From: Cordylochernes scorpioides | Lineage: Eukaryota > Arthropoda > Arachnida > Pseudoscorpiones > Chernetidae | Reading direction: 5' to 3' | Length of the DNA: 64,000 bases | Assembly: GCA_030710605.1 (NCBI GenBank) | Contig: CP092877.1 | Span: forward strand, 40,718,406-40,782,405 | Part shown: piece after piece, positions 22,358 through 32,029 of the stretch | Layout: each line of letters opens with the position of its first letter | Position numbering within the stretch: position 1 is the first letter of the stretch | The notes under the pieces: model-generated | Databases searched by the model: none | What the model was told of the DNA's origin: nothing | The model's input: the letters and a program-made list of their open reading frames with translations, nothing else | Made by a program: the position numbers and the translations under genes

Positions 22358-22763
22358 TTTTATTGGGCGTGCGCTTCGAACCAGAGTATCGTTGATACAT
22401 CCCAGCTTGGCATCTAGAGTTAGGGACCAGTAAGCCAGGCAAATGAAGTATGATCGGCGAACCCATTTGGGAGAATTCCAGATAGATTATTTAGTGTGGT
22501 GTAAAAACTTTAGAGGTGGTGATAAATGGATCCCTGGAAAAATTGTGGGCAAGAAGGAAACTAGAGTCTACATCATTTTGATCCATGGACAGGTAAAGGC
22601 CTATCACAGGGATCAAATTAGAAAAAGGTGGAGGAATGGTGAAGAAGATGAAAGTGGAGATGGAGAGCGTCAACCCGAGCACTCAAGAGGAGCAGGTCCC
22701 AGTGCCATAATCTCGGAGGTTTACGAGACAGAGGTTAAATGGAGTCGCTGCCGCCAGGACTAA
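22358..22763 (+). pseudogene. Ty3/gypsy integrase C-terminus
   Basis: Reads on from the core in the same frame after the insertion: a GRALRTR motif, then VWCKNFRGGDKWIPGKIVG and HRDQIRKRW, typical of Ty3 integrase tails. An in-frame TAA near 22432 interrupts it. A hydrophilic tail follows to 22763. Confidence 0.8.
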
Positions 22764-22931
22764 CTAGCCAGCGGTCGGATCAAGATTCAGAGGTTCAGAG
22801 TGATACAGACGATGGAAAGTCATTAGAGCCTCTTCGCTCGCTGGACCCCGAGGCCATGAGAGAGGAATGTCCTGTCCAAAGGCGGAAGGAGACCTCCTGT
22901 GAGATTTCGTGTTTGAAGAGAGAAGATGGTG

Positions 22932-23124
22932 ATATATAGCTAGCAATAAATATGTATATATATGTTTCTATGAAGATGTTAATCTGCAAGACGCAAGTTA
23001 TCATCATCCCTTTTTTATTTGTTTTTGTCACTTTGGCGGTTCGCAAATAAACATCAAAAACTGTATCAGACATTATAAAGACAATAAAGATTTTCTGATA
23101 ATAAGAATGTACAAAGATGTTGCA
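22932..23124 (+). mobile_element. Ty3/gypsy 3' LTR
   Basis: 193 bp partner of the 5' LTR, preceded by a purine-rich GAAGAGAGAAGATGG tract. The few differences between LTRs could date the insertion once counted by alignment. Confidence 0.85.
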
Positions 23125-23131
23125 ATCTCTG

Positions 23132-24284
23132 CTTCATAGAGTAAAATATTTACTTAATTATATATAATAGAATATAATATAGAATAATTTATATCATTGT
23201 ATATTATATTTTATCCATTTTGCTTATGATTATCTTGGGTGCTACTCGAATATTGCTTTAACAAATGTCATTTATTAATATTGTGTCATTATCTTCAAAT
23301 CATTAGAGAGAAGTTAGTTAGTACTTAATAAAAAGTAATTTATAAATTTATAATATTTATTTAAATTCAAGTTTCATTAAAATAGAGGATATATAAATAC
23401 ATTTTTAAGATTAAAATCAATTCGTTACTTTTCAATATATTATTTTGATATTTTGGGGAATACATTAAAATGATTTGTTTTTCTATTATTTTAATTATGT
23501 GCGACCAATGACTTTTGCACATGGTCTTTCCGTTGTTTCAAAACATTAAACGAGAGGTTAGATTTGTAACCTAGTTCTTTTCGATATATTTTTAATAATT
23601 TTATTTATTTACATCATAAAAAGTAAGTTTTATGTAATTTAGGTATTTTATTTTCACACAAAATTATTATAGTATTCATATACTGTCCCCTAAAGTGTTT
23701 AAGGTCAAGAAACTTAAAAGAAATTTATTTTTTTAAATAAAATGGATTAAATTTTTGTAGTTTGTTTTATAAAAATAAAGTGGTGCATATATATAGAGTG
23801 GAATTTAGTTTTCGGTGTTTTTATCTATATAACGTAAACAATAACGAGGATTAATGCAGTAAATTTGGAGAGTAAAATTGCGAATAATTATATGTAATAT
23901 GTTTTGTAAATACAAGGTAATAAGACCAAATCCAAATAAATAAAACACAACAAACAACACACTATTTATTATTTATTTGGATTTGGTCTTATTACCTTGT
24001 GTTTATAATCTATAATCCAAATTGTACCTTATCATGTTTTATAAATCTTTAGCTCAAAAAATATTTTATAGAGAGAGAAAATTCAAAATTGACCAAATCT
24101 CTAAATATAAGGATATTAAACATTCAAAGAAGAAAGTTTGGTTTTGAGATAACACCATCAAAAATGTATGAGAATTTATTTTCCTGATGATTTATATGCA
24201 TTTGAGTTTGTTGTTATTGTCTAAATTTTGCATTATAATTGGTTGTTCAATTTTAATATGCAATGATAACAAATACAAATTGAC
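23132..24284. other. AT-rich intergenic sequence with one foldback
   Basis: No gene seen. 23911-24020 is a foldback with CAAGGTAATAAGACCAAAT arms, like 7545-7690. Confidence 0.4.
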
Positions 24285-24407
24285 ATGGACCCAGAACAGC
24301 AGCTTTACACACCCAAGATAGAGGACATTGTGACTGATGATAGAGATGTATGGAGACATCTGAGGCTCTACATTGAACACGACAACAACAAATACAAACC
24401 TCTTTAA
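24285..24407 (+). CDS. Short unassigned ORF (40 codons)
   Basis: A 40-residue frame starting MDPEQQLYTPKIEDIVTDD, with clearly higher GC than its AT-rich surroundings and balanced codon use. It could be a terminal exon of a host gene, a TE fragment or chance. No family is recognised, and no splice partner was found nearby. Confidence 0.2.
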   Translation: MDPEQQLYTPKIEDIVTDDRDVWRHLRLYIEHDNNKYKPL

Positions 24408-24566
24408 TTCAACAAACAATAATTGAGTGCACAATAATTCGACCAAGTTTGCATCTCCCAACCTCTACAAATATTAATTTGGCCAATCGATAATTAGACT
24501 TCTTCTGTCTTATCTCCACTCAATCATATTAGGTTATCAAGCTTGTAGAGATTGTTGATGGTGTCT

Positions 24567-24978
24567 TAAAATAAGAACATTAAGCCTCCAGGGAAAAGTT
24601 TCTTTTAAAAATCTCTCAAGCTTTCGGACAAGAAAGCCCTTCTACGGGAGAAAATATCTTACATCATTAAAACCCCAATAAAATAAAATTTGAAATTAAA
24701 TAAAGTGCTTTTGTTGTTTACATTTGTTTCAATGCAGAATCAACGCGGGCTTCTGTTGCGCGTGCCTTCGAGTTTGCTATTCCAAGGCGATATCTTCACT
24801 TGGGGGTTATGGGGTGGGTTCAGGGAATATTATGTTATAAATTTCCAGAATTCTGTTAATGCTCTTGTGATTTCTGGATATGATGGATTCTATGAGAAGT
24901 CTCTGTAGTCTATTGGGGATGTTGGAGTAATGGGTCTTTGGTTCTGATAGGGAGAAGGAAAGGCCTGTTTCTCTTATA
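24567..24978 (-). mobile_element. 5'-truncated Penelope-like element, copy B
   Basis: Same fragment as 18-394 with about 50 extra bases. The duplication TTGATGGTGTCT is at 24555-24566 and 24979-24990. The minus strand encodes the GIY-YIG protein tail. Confidence 0.75.
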
Positions 24979-25126
24979 TTGATGGTGTCTGCTGGGGAAG
25001 AGTAGAGCTCATCAATGGATTAGTCAATACAGCCAATAATGTGTTTTTGGGATTGAAGGTTGAGAATTGCACTTAGTACATAGTGGGAAAACCTTGCAAC
25101 CATTCTGGAAAGTCATTGACCATAGA

Positions 25127-25431
25127 GGGGGGTCAGTGAAAGGATGGTCTAAACAGATGGTTTCCCACCACTACGACCTGGGTTCGATTCCCGCATTGGG
25201 CACTTTTTTCTGATTTGAAAAAAAAAAAAAATACTCCAATGGCTCCCGATTCTTGCAAAAGTCCAACCCCACCAGCAAGTGCAAGTAACCAAACGGGGCT
25301 CTGGCATATTTGTAAGTGCAAAGTCTAACTTCTTTTCACATGTGTAGACATGTGGTGCACTTAAGTAAAGCAGTCGCTAACTACCCACCATGATTATCAT
25401 GGCCTGTACCATGTGTACTTGGGATAAATAA
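25127..25431 (+). mobile_element. tRNA-derived SINE, copy B
   Basis: Head with GGTTCGATTCC B box (intact here), poly-A linker, then the two-palindrome body. Counterpart of 541-845. Confidence 0.75.
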
Positions 25432-25664
25432 AAAATAACCTCTTATCTAAGGAACACCTCTTTGCAGAGTCAAAGGTGTCCTTTAGAAAGAGGTGTGCTC
25501 TTCCTGTAGAGCAGCCAATTGGTAAAAAAGATCAATTTTTGGGCAAGAAACTGTTCTTTGTATAGAGTGTTCACTTATGGATGGTCTACTCTATATGCTT
25601 ACAGTATATATGTGTATATATATATTAATTTTATATTTTTAATTATTTTTCACATATATATATG

Positions 25665-25822
25665 CAGTAGAACCTCCCTGTAAAGGACACCTAATTGCAG
25701 AGCCAAAGGGTCCTTAGGGAGAGGTGTCCTCTTATCGGAGAGTTGCTAAATAGTAAAAATGGTAATTTTGCAAATGAAAACTGTCCTTTGTAGAGAGGCT
25801 CCAATAAAGGGAGGTTTAACTG
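25665..25822. mobile_element. MITE, pogo/Tigger-like, copy B
   Basis: Counterpart of 1162-1319 with the same termini; the left TA is mutated to TG. Confidence 0.7.
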
Positions 25823-25941
25823 TATAAATAAATATTTTTTCTCAAATAAAGGTGTAGTTAGTATATTCACAACAATATAAAAGGGTGTTATGCAACTTCC
25901 CACCTCTGGGGCTATGGAAAAAATGTTAGGAACATACAGGT

Positions 25942-26029
25942 GGGTATTAAAAATAAAAAAAGGCATATCCTGACCAGGAGCACATGTGCTTTACAGATGG
26001 CAGAGCGCCATCTGGTGGAACAGAAATCA
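25942..26029 (-). mobile_element. Left arm of hammerhead-type foldback, copy B
   Basis: Outer arm of the element that resumes at 26654, with GAACAGAAATCA at 26018-26029 duplicated at 26642-26653 around the LINE tail. Confidence 0.65.
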
Positions 26030-26641
26030 TCATCATCAACAAAAAGGCTTTTATTAGGGCCCATTGCCCTGTATGGATTCGCCACACAACAACAAAACAA
26101 TACAGCAATTTCTCTCCCTTTCCCCTTGTGCACGAGTCTTTGTCTGAAAAGATATTTATTTACACATCTGTTCTGAAACTTTCCTCGCTACCTCTTTTGT
26201 GTATGAATCTATTTACAATTGATCTGTAGAAATTATAGAGTTCTATTGCTATATTTTTCTTTTCTGAAATAGTTCTCAGCGTCTTCAGTGGGTTGCTAAG
26301 TCTCCAGAAGGTGTTTTTAAGAGTTTTTTTTTAAATCTTTCTTCACCCAAATATTTGCATTCTATGATATAGTGGGAGATTTCATCAGATATCATATTTC
26401 CACAAATCCTGCAGTGATTTTTTTCCTTTTTGATGATGAGAATATGACTTTATCTAGAGTTGAAGTAATTCTAGTCCGTGCAATGAAGGCTATTATCTTC
26501 GATGACAGATTCCATGACAAGTATCGTTCTGGCATAAATGAATTACAGAGAAGTTTATAGTTTGAAAAAAATTCCGAATTGTCGAGTCTAGCGAAGTCTT
26601 GTTGAATAAGCTGTTCTATTTTTATTTTCATATTCTTTGGA
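26030..26641 (-). mobile_element. 5'-truncated LINE, copy B
   Basis: LINE ORF2 C-terminal relic with tail microsatellite (TGA)n. It is flanked by a perfect 12 bp duplication, so this is a clear target-primed insertion into the foldback element. Confidence 0.7.
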
Positions 26642-26653
26642 GAACAGAAATCA

Positions 26654-26968
26654 ACTAAACATTGATTTAGCCTGTTCCCTGATATTTAGCCAACCCAATT
26701 TCTTAATAAATAAAGAAAAGCCATTCACGAACGTGTTTCGCGCTGTTGGCGCTCGTTAGCATGACAACTTTTCTTGATTTATCAAGAAATTGGGTTGGCC
26801 AAATATCAGGGAACAGGCTAAATCAATGTTTAGTTGATTTCTGTTCCACCAGATTGCGCTCTGCCATCTGTAAAGCACATGTCCTCCTGGTCAGGATATG
26901 CCTTTTTTATTTTCAATATCAACACCTGACCTTTTTATTATTATTTTTTTCTATTATTTTTTCACAGG
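26654..26968. mobile_element. Hammerhead-type foldback, inner part, copy B
   Basis: Head-to-head units with the hammerhead core mutated to CTAACGA on the minus strand, as in copy A. Confidence 0.6.
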
Positions 26969-27171
26969 TAGATATACTTTAGGCAATTCTCAATGTTTTG
27001 GTGACTCGCACGGCCATCTTCCTCAGGTTGAAAATTGATTAAACTGTTTTCTTTCTCCAATAAATTCCTAACAACAAGAGTAACAGATTATTGAATAGGT
27101 ATACACTCCCTATAATAGTTATCACACAAATCTCCATTTTGGAAATTCTTTTTAACAAATTGTTTTATTGG

Positions 27172-27396
27172 ATGGTGGAGGATTGGTAAAACCATTTCAA
27201 CAGAAGTGACCCAGGATTGAATCCTGGCACTTTATTTATTATAATTATTATTTTTTTTATGATAAAGCACAATTTGGATTATAGGATTATAATACAAGAA
27301 AATAAAACCTAAACACAAGGTAATAAGACCAAATCCAAATAAATAAATAGTGTGTAAATTTGGATTTGATCTTATTACCTTGTATTTATAATCTAC
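27172..27396. repeat. SINE head and foldback repeat, copy B
   Basis: GGATGGTGGAGGATTGG with ATTGAATCC (degenerate B box), then the AATAAGACC foldback. Counterpart of 7458-7690. Confidence 0.5.
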
Positions 27397-28028
27397 TAGA
27401 CGAATGACCCGGGCAACGCCCGGGTTTACCCGATTAAATGTTTTATTCAAACACTATTCGTTACAATTATAAATTGGCGCCGTGGATGTCACTCTTGTGA
27501 AACGTCCCGCTCCAAACTTTACATGTACATTAGGTCAGCTGATATTACCTCCCATCTTCATCGCTAGAGGCGCTGCTCGCGAGCAAAAGGGCAAACTCGA
27601 CGAATATTCGGGATAGAGATCTGAAAATTTCACTATAAGTTTTTCCAGATTCTACTCTATATACTGTTAAAATTTCAGTCAGATTAGTTACGATATAAAT
27701 CTTCAAATCGAGCGAGCGTCTATAAATATTTCGATTTAGATCAAGTATTCTATTTATTAAGCGAACTATTATTAATAAAATTTTGAGAAGATTTCGATTT
27801 TAAACGTATTTATAACCTTGATAGAGGGCGCTGTTCGTGAGCTAAGTAGAATAATTTGAATATATAGTTTTAATATTTAATTTATATATAATTTAAAATA
27901 GCCTATCGTCTTCCCCGTATTTTTTTACCTATGTATGGAAATTTTGGTTTGAATTAGTGAACTACTGCGAATTTGTATACCGGACATATATACAAACAAA
28001 CATACAAACATTCATTTTTTATATATAG
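27397..28028 (+). repeat. CCCGGG-headed repeat, copy B
   Basis: Shorter than its copy A partner: the tRNA-like internal block (8240-8700) is missing here. Ends ACATTCATTTTTTATATATAG. Confidence 0.6.
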
Positions 28029-28031
28029 ATA

Positions 28032-28228
28032 ATCCAAATTGTGCCATTTCAAAATAAGACCTAATCCAAATAATTTAATAGTGTGTGACGTTTCGGCAAC
28101 AGCATTGTTACCATCATCAGACAAAAGAATAATTTTTTTTTAAATTTTGTTTGATGATGGTAACAATGCTGTTGCCAAAACATCACACACTATTAAATTA
28201 TTTGGATTAGGTCTTATTTTCTTGTATT
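28032..28228. mobile_element. Palindromic hammerhead-like element, copy B
   Basis: Inverted arms as at 8913-9126. The left arm on the minus strand (28084-28126) reads CTGATGA, a TGGTAAC/GTTGCC-type stem, then GAAACGTC, that is all hammerhead core bases with a zero-loop ACGT stem III. The right arm has TTTGATGA and AAAACATC and looks dead. Confidence 0.65.
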
Positions 28229-28239
28229 TATTTTTTTTT

Positions 28240-28580
28240 TTAAGAAAAATTACTCCAATAGTTTCTGATTCTTGACACCAGTGAGTGCAAGTAACTAAAA
28301 ACCTGGTACAGTTGGCGTGCAAAAGTTGAATTGCTTTCTATGCACCTGTGGTGCACTTGCAGTAAAAGCAATTGCTAATTACTTACCATGTTTATCATTA
28401 ACTGTACTGCATGAACTAGAGATGATAATAAAATATACATCAATCATCTTTACACAGAGTGAGTGTATATTCCACGTCCTGCTTTTCACATGTGTAGACA
28501 TGTAGTGCACTTACAGTAAAAGCAGTCGCCTACTTCTACCCACCATGATTATCATGGCCTGTACCACTTGTCCTAGGGAT
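28240..28580 (+). mobile_element. Two partial SINE bodies, copy B
   Basis: Counterpart of 9127-9470. Confidence 0.55.
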
Positions 28581-28586
28581 AAGCCA

Positions 28587-28615
<29 letters not shown>

Positions 28616-28617
<2 letters not shown>

Positions 28618-28708
28618 GACAAGGGTCGCCTCTCCCGTCAAAATAGACGTCTAAAACAGACGTCTATTTTTAGACGTCTATTTTGACGGGAGAGGCGACC
28701 CTTGTCTC
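28616..28708. repeat. 93 bp near-perfect palindrome
   Basis: GAGACAAGGGTCGCCTCTCC at the left and its reverse complement at the right, with internal AGACGTCTA repeats. It would form a long hairpin. Its TCTCCCGTCAAA edge is shared with the element at 32572-33015. Confidence 0.8.
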
Positions 28709-28744
28709 TTTAGATCATTTTCCTCCCGGCAAAATTTCCATCTA

Positions 28745-29296
28745 TATATATATATATTAAAAATAAAGAAGGCATCTCCTGACCACGAGCACATGTGCTT
28801 TTTAGATGGCAGAGCGCCATCTAGTGGAGCAAAAATAAACTAAACATTTATTTAGCTTGCTCCGTGATATTTGGCCAACCCAATTTCTTGATAAATCAAG
28901 AAAAGCCATCCACAAACGTGTTTCGCGCTGTTGGCGCTCGTCAGCGTGGAGAAGGCTGTAACCACTGCGACCAAAAAAGATTTTTGGTCCCAATGGCTTC
29001 CCGAAAAATCAAGAAATGGGTATTTAAGGCCAAATTTGCGTAAAGACGCTTAACACATGAAAAAACAATAGAAAACAGCGCAAAACGCGTTCGTGGATGG
29101 CTTTTCTTGATTTATCAAGAAATTGGGTTGGTCAAATATCACGGAGCAAGCTAAATAAACGTTTAGTTTATTTTTGCTCCACTAGGTGGCGCTCTGCCAT
29201 CTAAAAAGCACATGTGCTCGTGGTCAGGAGATGCCTTCTTTATTTTTAATATCAACACCTGACCCACTTATCTTTTATTTTTTTTCTATTGTTTTT
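28745..29296. mobile_element. Head-to-head hammerhead element, second family
   Basis: A minus unit (28745 to about 29075) is joined to a plus partial unit (to 29296). Both ends carry GGCATCTCCTGACC (inverted) and the AGATGGC(A/G) block. It sits in a TA microsatellite present in copy A without it (near 9475). No ORF. Confidence 0.75.
28909..28950 (-). ncRNA. Hammerhead ribozyme motif, second family
   Basis: The minus strand reads stem I TCCACG, core CTGACGA, stem II GCGC/GCGC with loop CAACA, GAAA, a minimal stem III ACACGT, cleavage base T, then TGTGGA closing stem I with one G-T pair. All core bases are intact. Confidence 0.7.
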
Positions 29297-29647
29297 TCAT
29301 ATATATATTATATAATCTAAAATGCAAATTTTTTTTTTTTGAAAACATGTATTTTACTTTCATCATTGACTATTCTTTTATTTTTGACAATAGATTTAGA
29401 ACATAACACTTTGAATATTTGTTGTAAATATGTATAGTTCACCTACCTATTGTTTTAATTCACGAATATAGAATTCATTTTATAAATTCTATATTACTGT
29501 GAAAAATAATTCTATGTGTAATTTGCTTAAAGTAAATAAAAATAAAAACTACTTGATAAGTAAATAATTATCTTTTCTATTTTCACGACTGCACCTTCAA
29601 TTCTCTATCTTTTTCAACAACAAAACAAAATATTCATAACATATATG

Positions 29648-31262
29648 CAGTAAAACCCCTCTATAGTGAACCCCAATGGGACAGAGCTTTTGGTTCACTA
29701 TAGCTACGGTTTGGCCATTTTTTAAACTTTTCTAAATTTTTAGACTGTATAATCAAAAAACAGCCATACAAACAGGAAAAGGCAACCACTTAATATTGGT
29801 CACTTTGTTTTAATTCCCTAAATTGACTTATTTCTTTACAGCAATGCTGAATATCAAAAGAAGTCATTTGATAATAGGTTCTTCTTATCATTAGCATACA
29901 TGTTTATATATTAAGAAAAAGGCATCTCCTTATCGTGCAACTGAAAGTTGCTGATGGCTGGAATAATTAAAAATCAACGAGAATAGTTGATATTTATTCC
30001 GATAGATGGCGCCAGCCATCAGCAACTTTCAGTTGCACGATAAGGAGATGCCTTTTTCTTAATTTATGCACCTTATCCCAGTACAATGTTACATTTGTAC
30101 TATTTTTTCACATGTTTATATATAAACCTATGTATTATTTAAAAATTAAGCCAAATTCCCTAGGAAAAACATTATTAATTATATATTTAAAAGGTATAAG
30201 AGTATTTCAGAACATCTTTCTCAAATAATATAATACTAAATTTATTTGAAAAAATGCCTCTAATACCTTGTTGTTTGAAAGTGAAAAGTGATATTAAAAA
30301 TCATAATTGTGTTAAAATATTGTTATTTCCATCAAAGGAATAAAGCTCCGTGTGTTCTGAATCAATTGAGGATGAATCAAAAGTATCCAATTTAGAAAAA
30401 CCGGACGCGAAACATGTTGATACGATAGCGCGATCGGTAAAATTGCGAATAAAAAACGCCAATTTGCAAACACAAAATCGGTGGTGAAACGGCCAGCCGG
30501 GGGAATATCCACGAACCCTGAACGAGTCATATACCTAACAAGAATTCCATTCTAAAAATAGAACTGTAGTGGTAGTTTTTAAGAATTTATAAGTCGATTT
30601 GTTTGTGGCCAATGAGACACGGGGAACTTGGGGGAAATGTTTTTTTTCTTCTTTCAATTCCCGTTTCCACATATTCTTCTGAAGTGTATATTAAATTTTG
30701 TTTTTAACCTGTTATTCAAACCATTTCTGGCTTTAAAATTATTTGAAATTATTTTTTAGCCTAGGTTAAACTTGATATAGAAGGCTTTTAAAAGGGCATG
30801 CTTCCACTGTTTTTTTTTTTTAGAACGCCATTGTTTGTTTCTTTTCTGTATTTTTCTTCCATTTCAAAATTGTCTAATGCAAAGATATTCTATTAAATAA
30901 AAGTATAATATGTAAAAATGTATACAACATACAGCAAAAATAGAATGGAAATGAAAACAAACAATTAAGCTAAATTTTTGTTTTGAAATCGCGATCCGTG
31001 AGCTGAAACATGCTCAAAATTTTGTTGTTTTAAAATTTTTTTAAATCACAATTTTAAGTTCGTTATAAGCATGGTATTTTTAATAGATTTTATCATTTTG
31101 GGACCGAAAATAGGTTTGTTATAGGGGTAATTCATTATTTTAAAAATCGCAAAGTTCGTTATAACAATGGTATTTTCAATGGAATGGAATTGGGAATCGC
31201 CGTGGGTTCGTTATAAGGGAAGGTTCGCTATATCCAGGGTTCGTATTAGCGGGTTTTTACTG
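29648..31262. mobile_element. Tigger-like element upstream of TIMM8
   Basis: Starts CAGTAAAACCCC and ends GGGTTTTTACTG, followed by TA at 31263-31264. It contains a 199 bp secondary insertion (29911-30109). The right end lies 70 bp before the TIMM8 start codon. No intact transposase. Confidence 0.8.
29911..30109. mobile_element. 199 bp foldback insertion with 13 bp duplication
   Basis: Flanked by ACATGTTTATATA at 29898-29910 and 30110-30122; copy A has a single ACATGTTTATATA at the matching site. About 50 bp at the left are the inverse of the bases around 30015-30062. Sequence identity to the 338 bp array units shows it belongs to the same family, but the hammerhead itself is missing. Confidence 0.85.
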
Positions 31263-31331
31263 TATATGCCACGCCACCCTGACCCAAATGTATTGCTGTC
31301 AAATGTTTATTCAGCCATGTTTGCTGGCAGA
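31263..31331 (+). promoter_or_regulatory. TIMM8 5' flank / 5' UTR candidate
   Basis: Only 69 bases separate the transposon end from the TIMM8 ATG. They contain an upstream in-frame ATG without a stop before the gene start (31266), so a longer N-terminus is formally open. The core promoter must lie in this short strip, in the transposon, or behind an unseen 5' UTR intron. Confidence 0.35.
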
Positions 31332-31409
31332 ATGGAGTCTGCACAAGGAGATGCTGAGTTGGAGAATTTCTTCATGATGCAGAAGAATGTTCAGGAATTC
31401 AAGAACCAG
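31332..31409 (+). CDS. TIMM8: TIMM8 exon 1, mitochondrial import chaperone Tim8
   Basis: 26 codons beginning MESAQGDAELENFF and ending in a glutamine codon, followed by a good donor (CAG|GTATGT). It encodes the N-terminal helix segment before the first CX3C motif. The start was chosen by the usual Tim8 N-terminal length and acidic MES/MEG-like start; an in-frame ATG lies upstream at 31266. Joined to exon 2 it makes an 87-residue protein, normal for the family. Tim8 pairs with Tim13 as a hexamer that shields hydrophobic precursors in the mitochondrial intermembrane space. Confidence 0.85.
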
Positions 31410-31622
31410 GTATGTAAGGGAGGATTTATCCTGTGTTCTTCCTAAAAAGACTAAACTGAGTCTTCTTCTTCTTTCTATCTCCAATCAATCATATTAGGGT
31501 GTCAAGCTTGTAGAGCTTGAGATTCTTATTGGTGTCTACCAAGGATGAGTAGAGTTCATCAATGGATGAGCCAACGCAGTCAATAATTTGTTTTGGGGTT
31601 GCAGGTTGAGAATTGCACTTAT

Positions 31623-31701
31623 AAGGTTGTCCCAAAAGTTCGTAAACATATGATTATGATTTATATTTTGCAAGTGTTTACGAACTTTTGGGACAACCTT
31701 G
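31623..31701. mobile_element. Mariner-type mini palindrome 1
   Basis: Near-perfect inverted repeats starting AAGGTTGTCCCAAAAGTTCG, about 79 bp, adjacent to TA. No coding part. Confidence 0.7.
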
Positions 31702-31781
31702 TAATTCTGAAACCTGGCCACCCTTGATATAGAACATCAGAGATTAAATCATTCTTCTATAAAAATTATGTTATAATTTTA

Positions 31782-31862
31782 CCAAGGTTGTCCCAAAAGA
31801 GTTTGTAAACCCTTGCAAAATATAAATCAAAATATGTTTACAAACTTTTGGGACAACCTTAC
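31782..31862. mobile_element. Mariner-type mini palindrome 2
   Basis: Second copy of the same element, starting AAGGTTGTCCCAAAAGAG and ending with its inverse. Two copies within 170 bp. Confidence 0.7.
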
Positions 31863-32029
31863 AGTACATAGTGGGAAAATCTTGCAACCAGAAGAAACTT
31901 GAGTTATCTCAACTATCTATTTTTGACTGCCAAAATATTATTAAAGAGAGAAGGATATTCTTTGGAGTATTCTTTGTTGTGTGATATAGCATTTTACTGG
32001 GAAGGGAAAGTCACATTATATGCCTGCAG

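Larger units (their letters stand above)
16370..23124 (+). mobile_element. Ty3/gypsy LTR retrotransposon, degenerate
   Basis: Two 193 bp LTRs (16370-16562, 22932-23124) are flanked by ATCTCTG at 16363-16369 and 23125-23131, suggesting a 7 bp target duplication. TTTGGCGACGAGGAT follows the 5' LTR as a likely primer binding site. A single gag-pol frame begins at 16751 or the in-frame ATG at 16778. Order is gag, zinc knuckle, protease, RT, RNase H, integrase. There are frameshifts near 18590 and 19440 and a 2177 bp insertion in the integrase, so it cannot be autonomous. Confidence 0.9.
24549..31262. repeat. Segmental duplication, copy B
   Basis: Same stacked elements as 1-11015, without the Penelope insertion. 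Own additions are a palindrome plus hammerhead element (about 28611-29300) and a 199 bp foldback (29911-30109). It ends with the Tigger-like element that abuts TIMM8 exon 1. Copy B serves as the empty-site reference for the insertions in copy A, and the reverse. Confidence 0.85.
31465..31890 (-). mobile_element. LINE tail fragment, interrupted
   Basis: The minus strand matches the LINE 3' tail seen at 56610-56780 and 62015-62140. It is broken by two mariner-type palindromes at 31623 and 31782. Confidence 0.55.
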
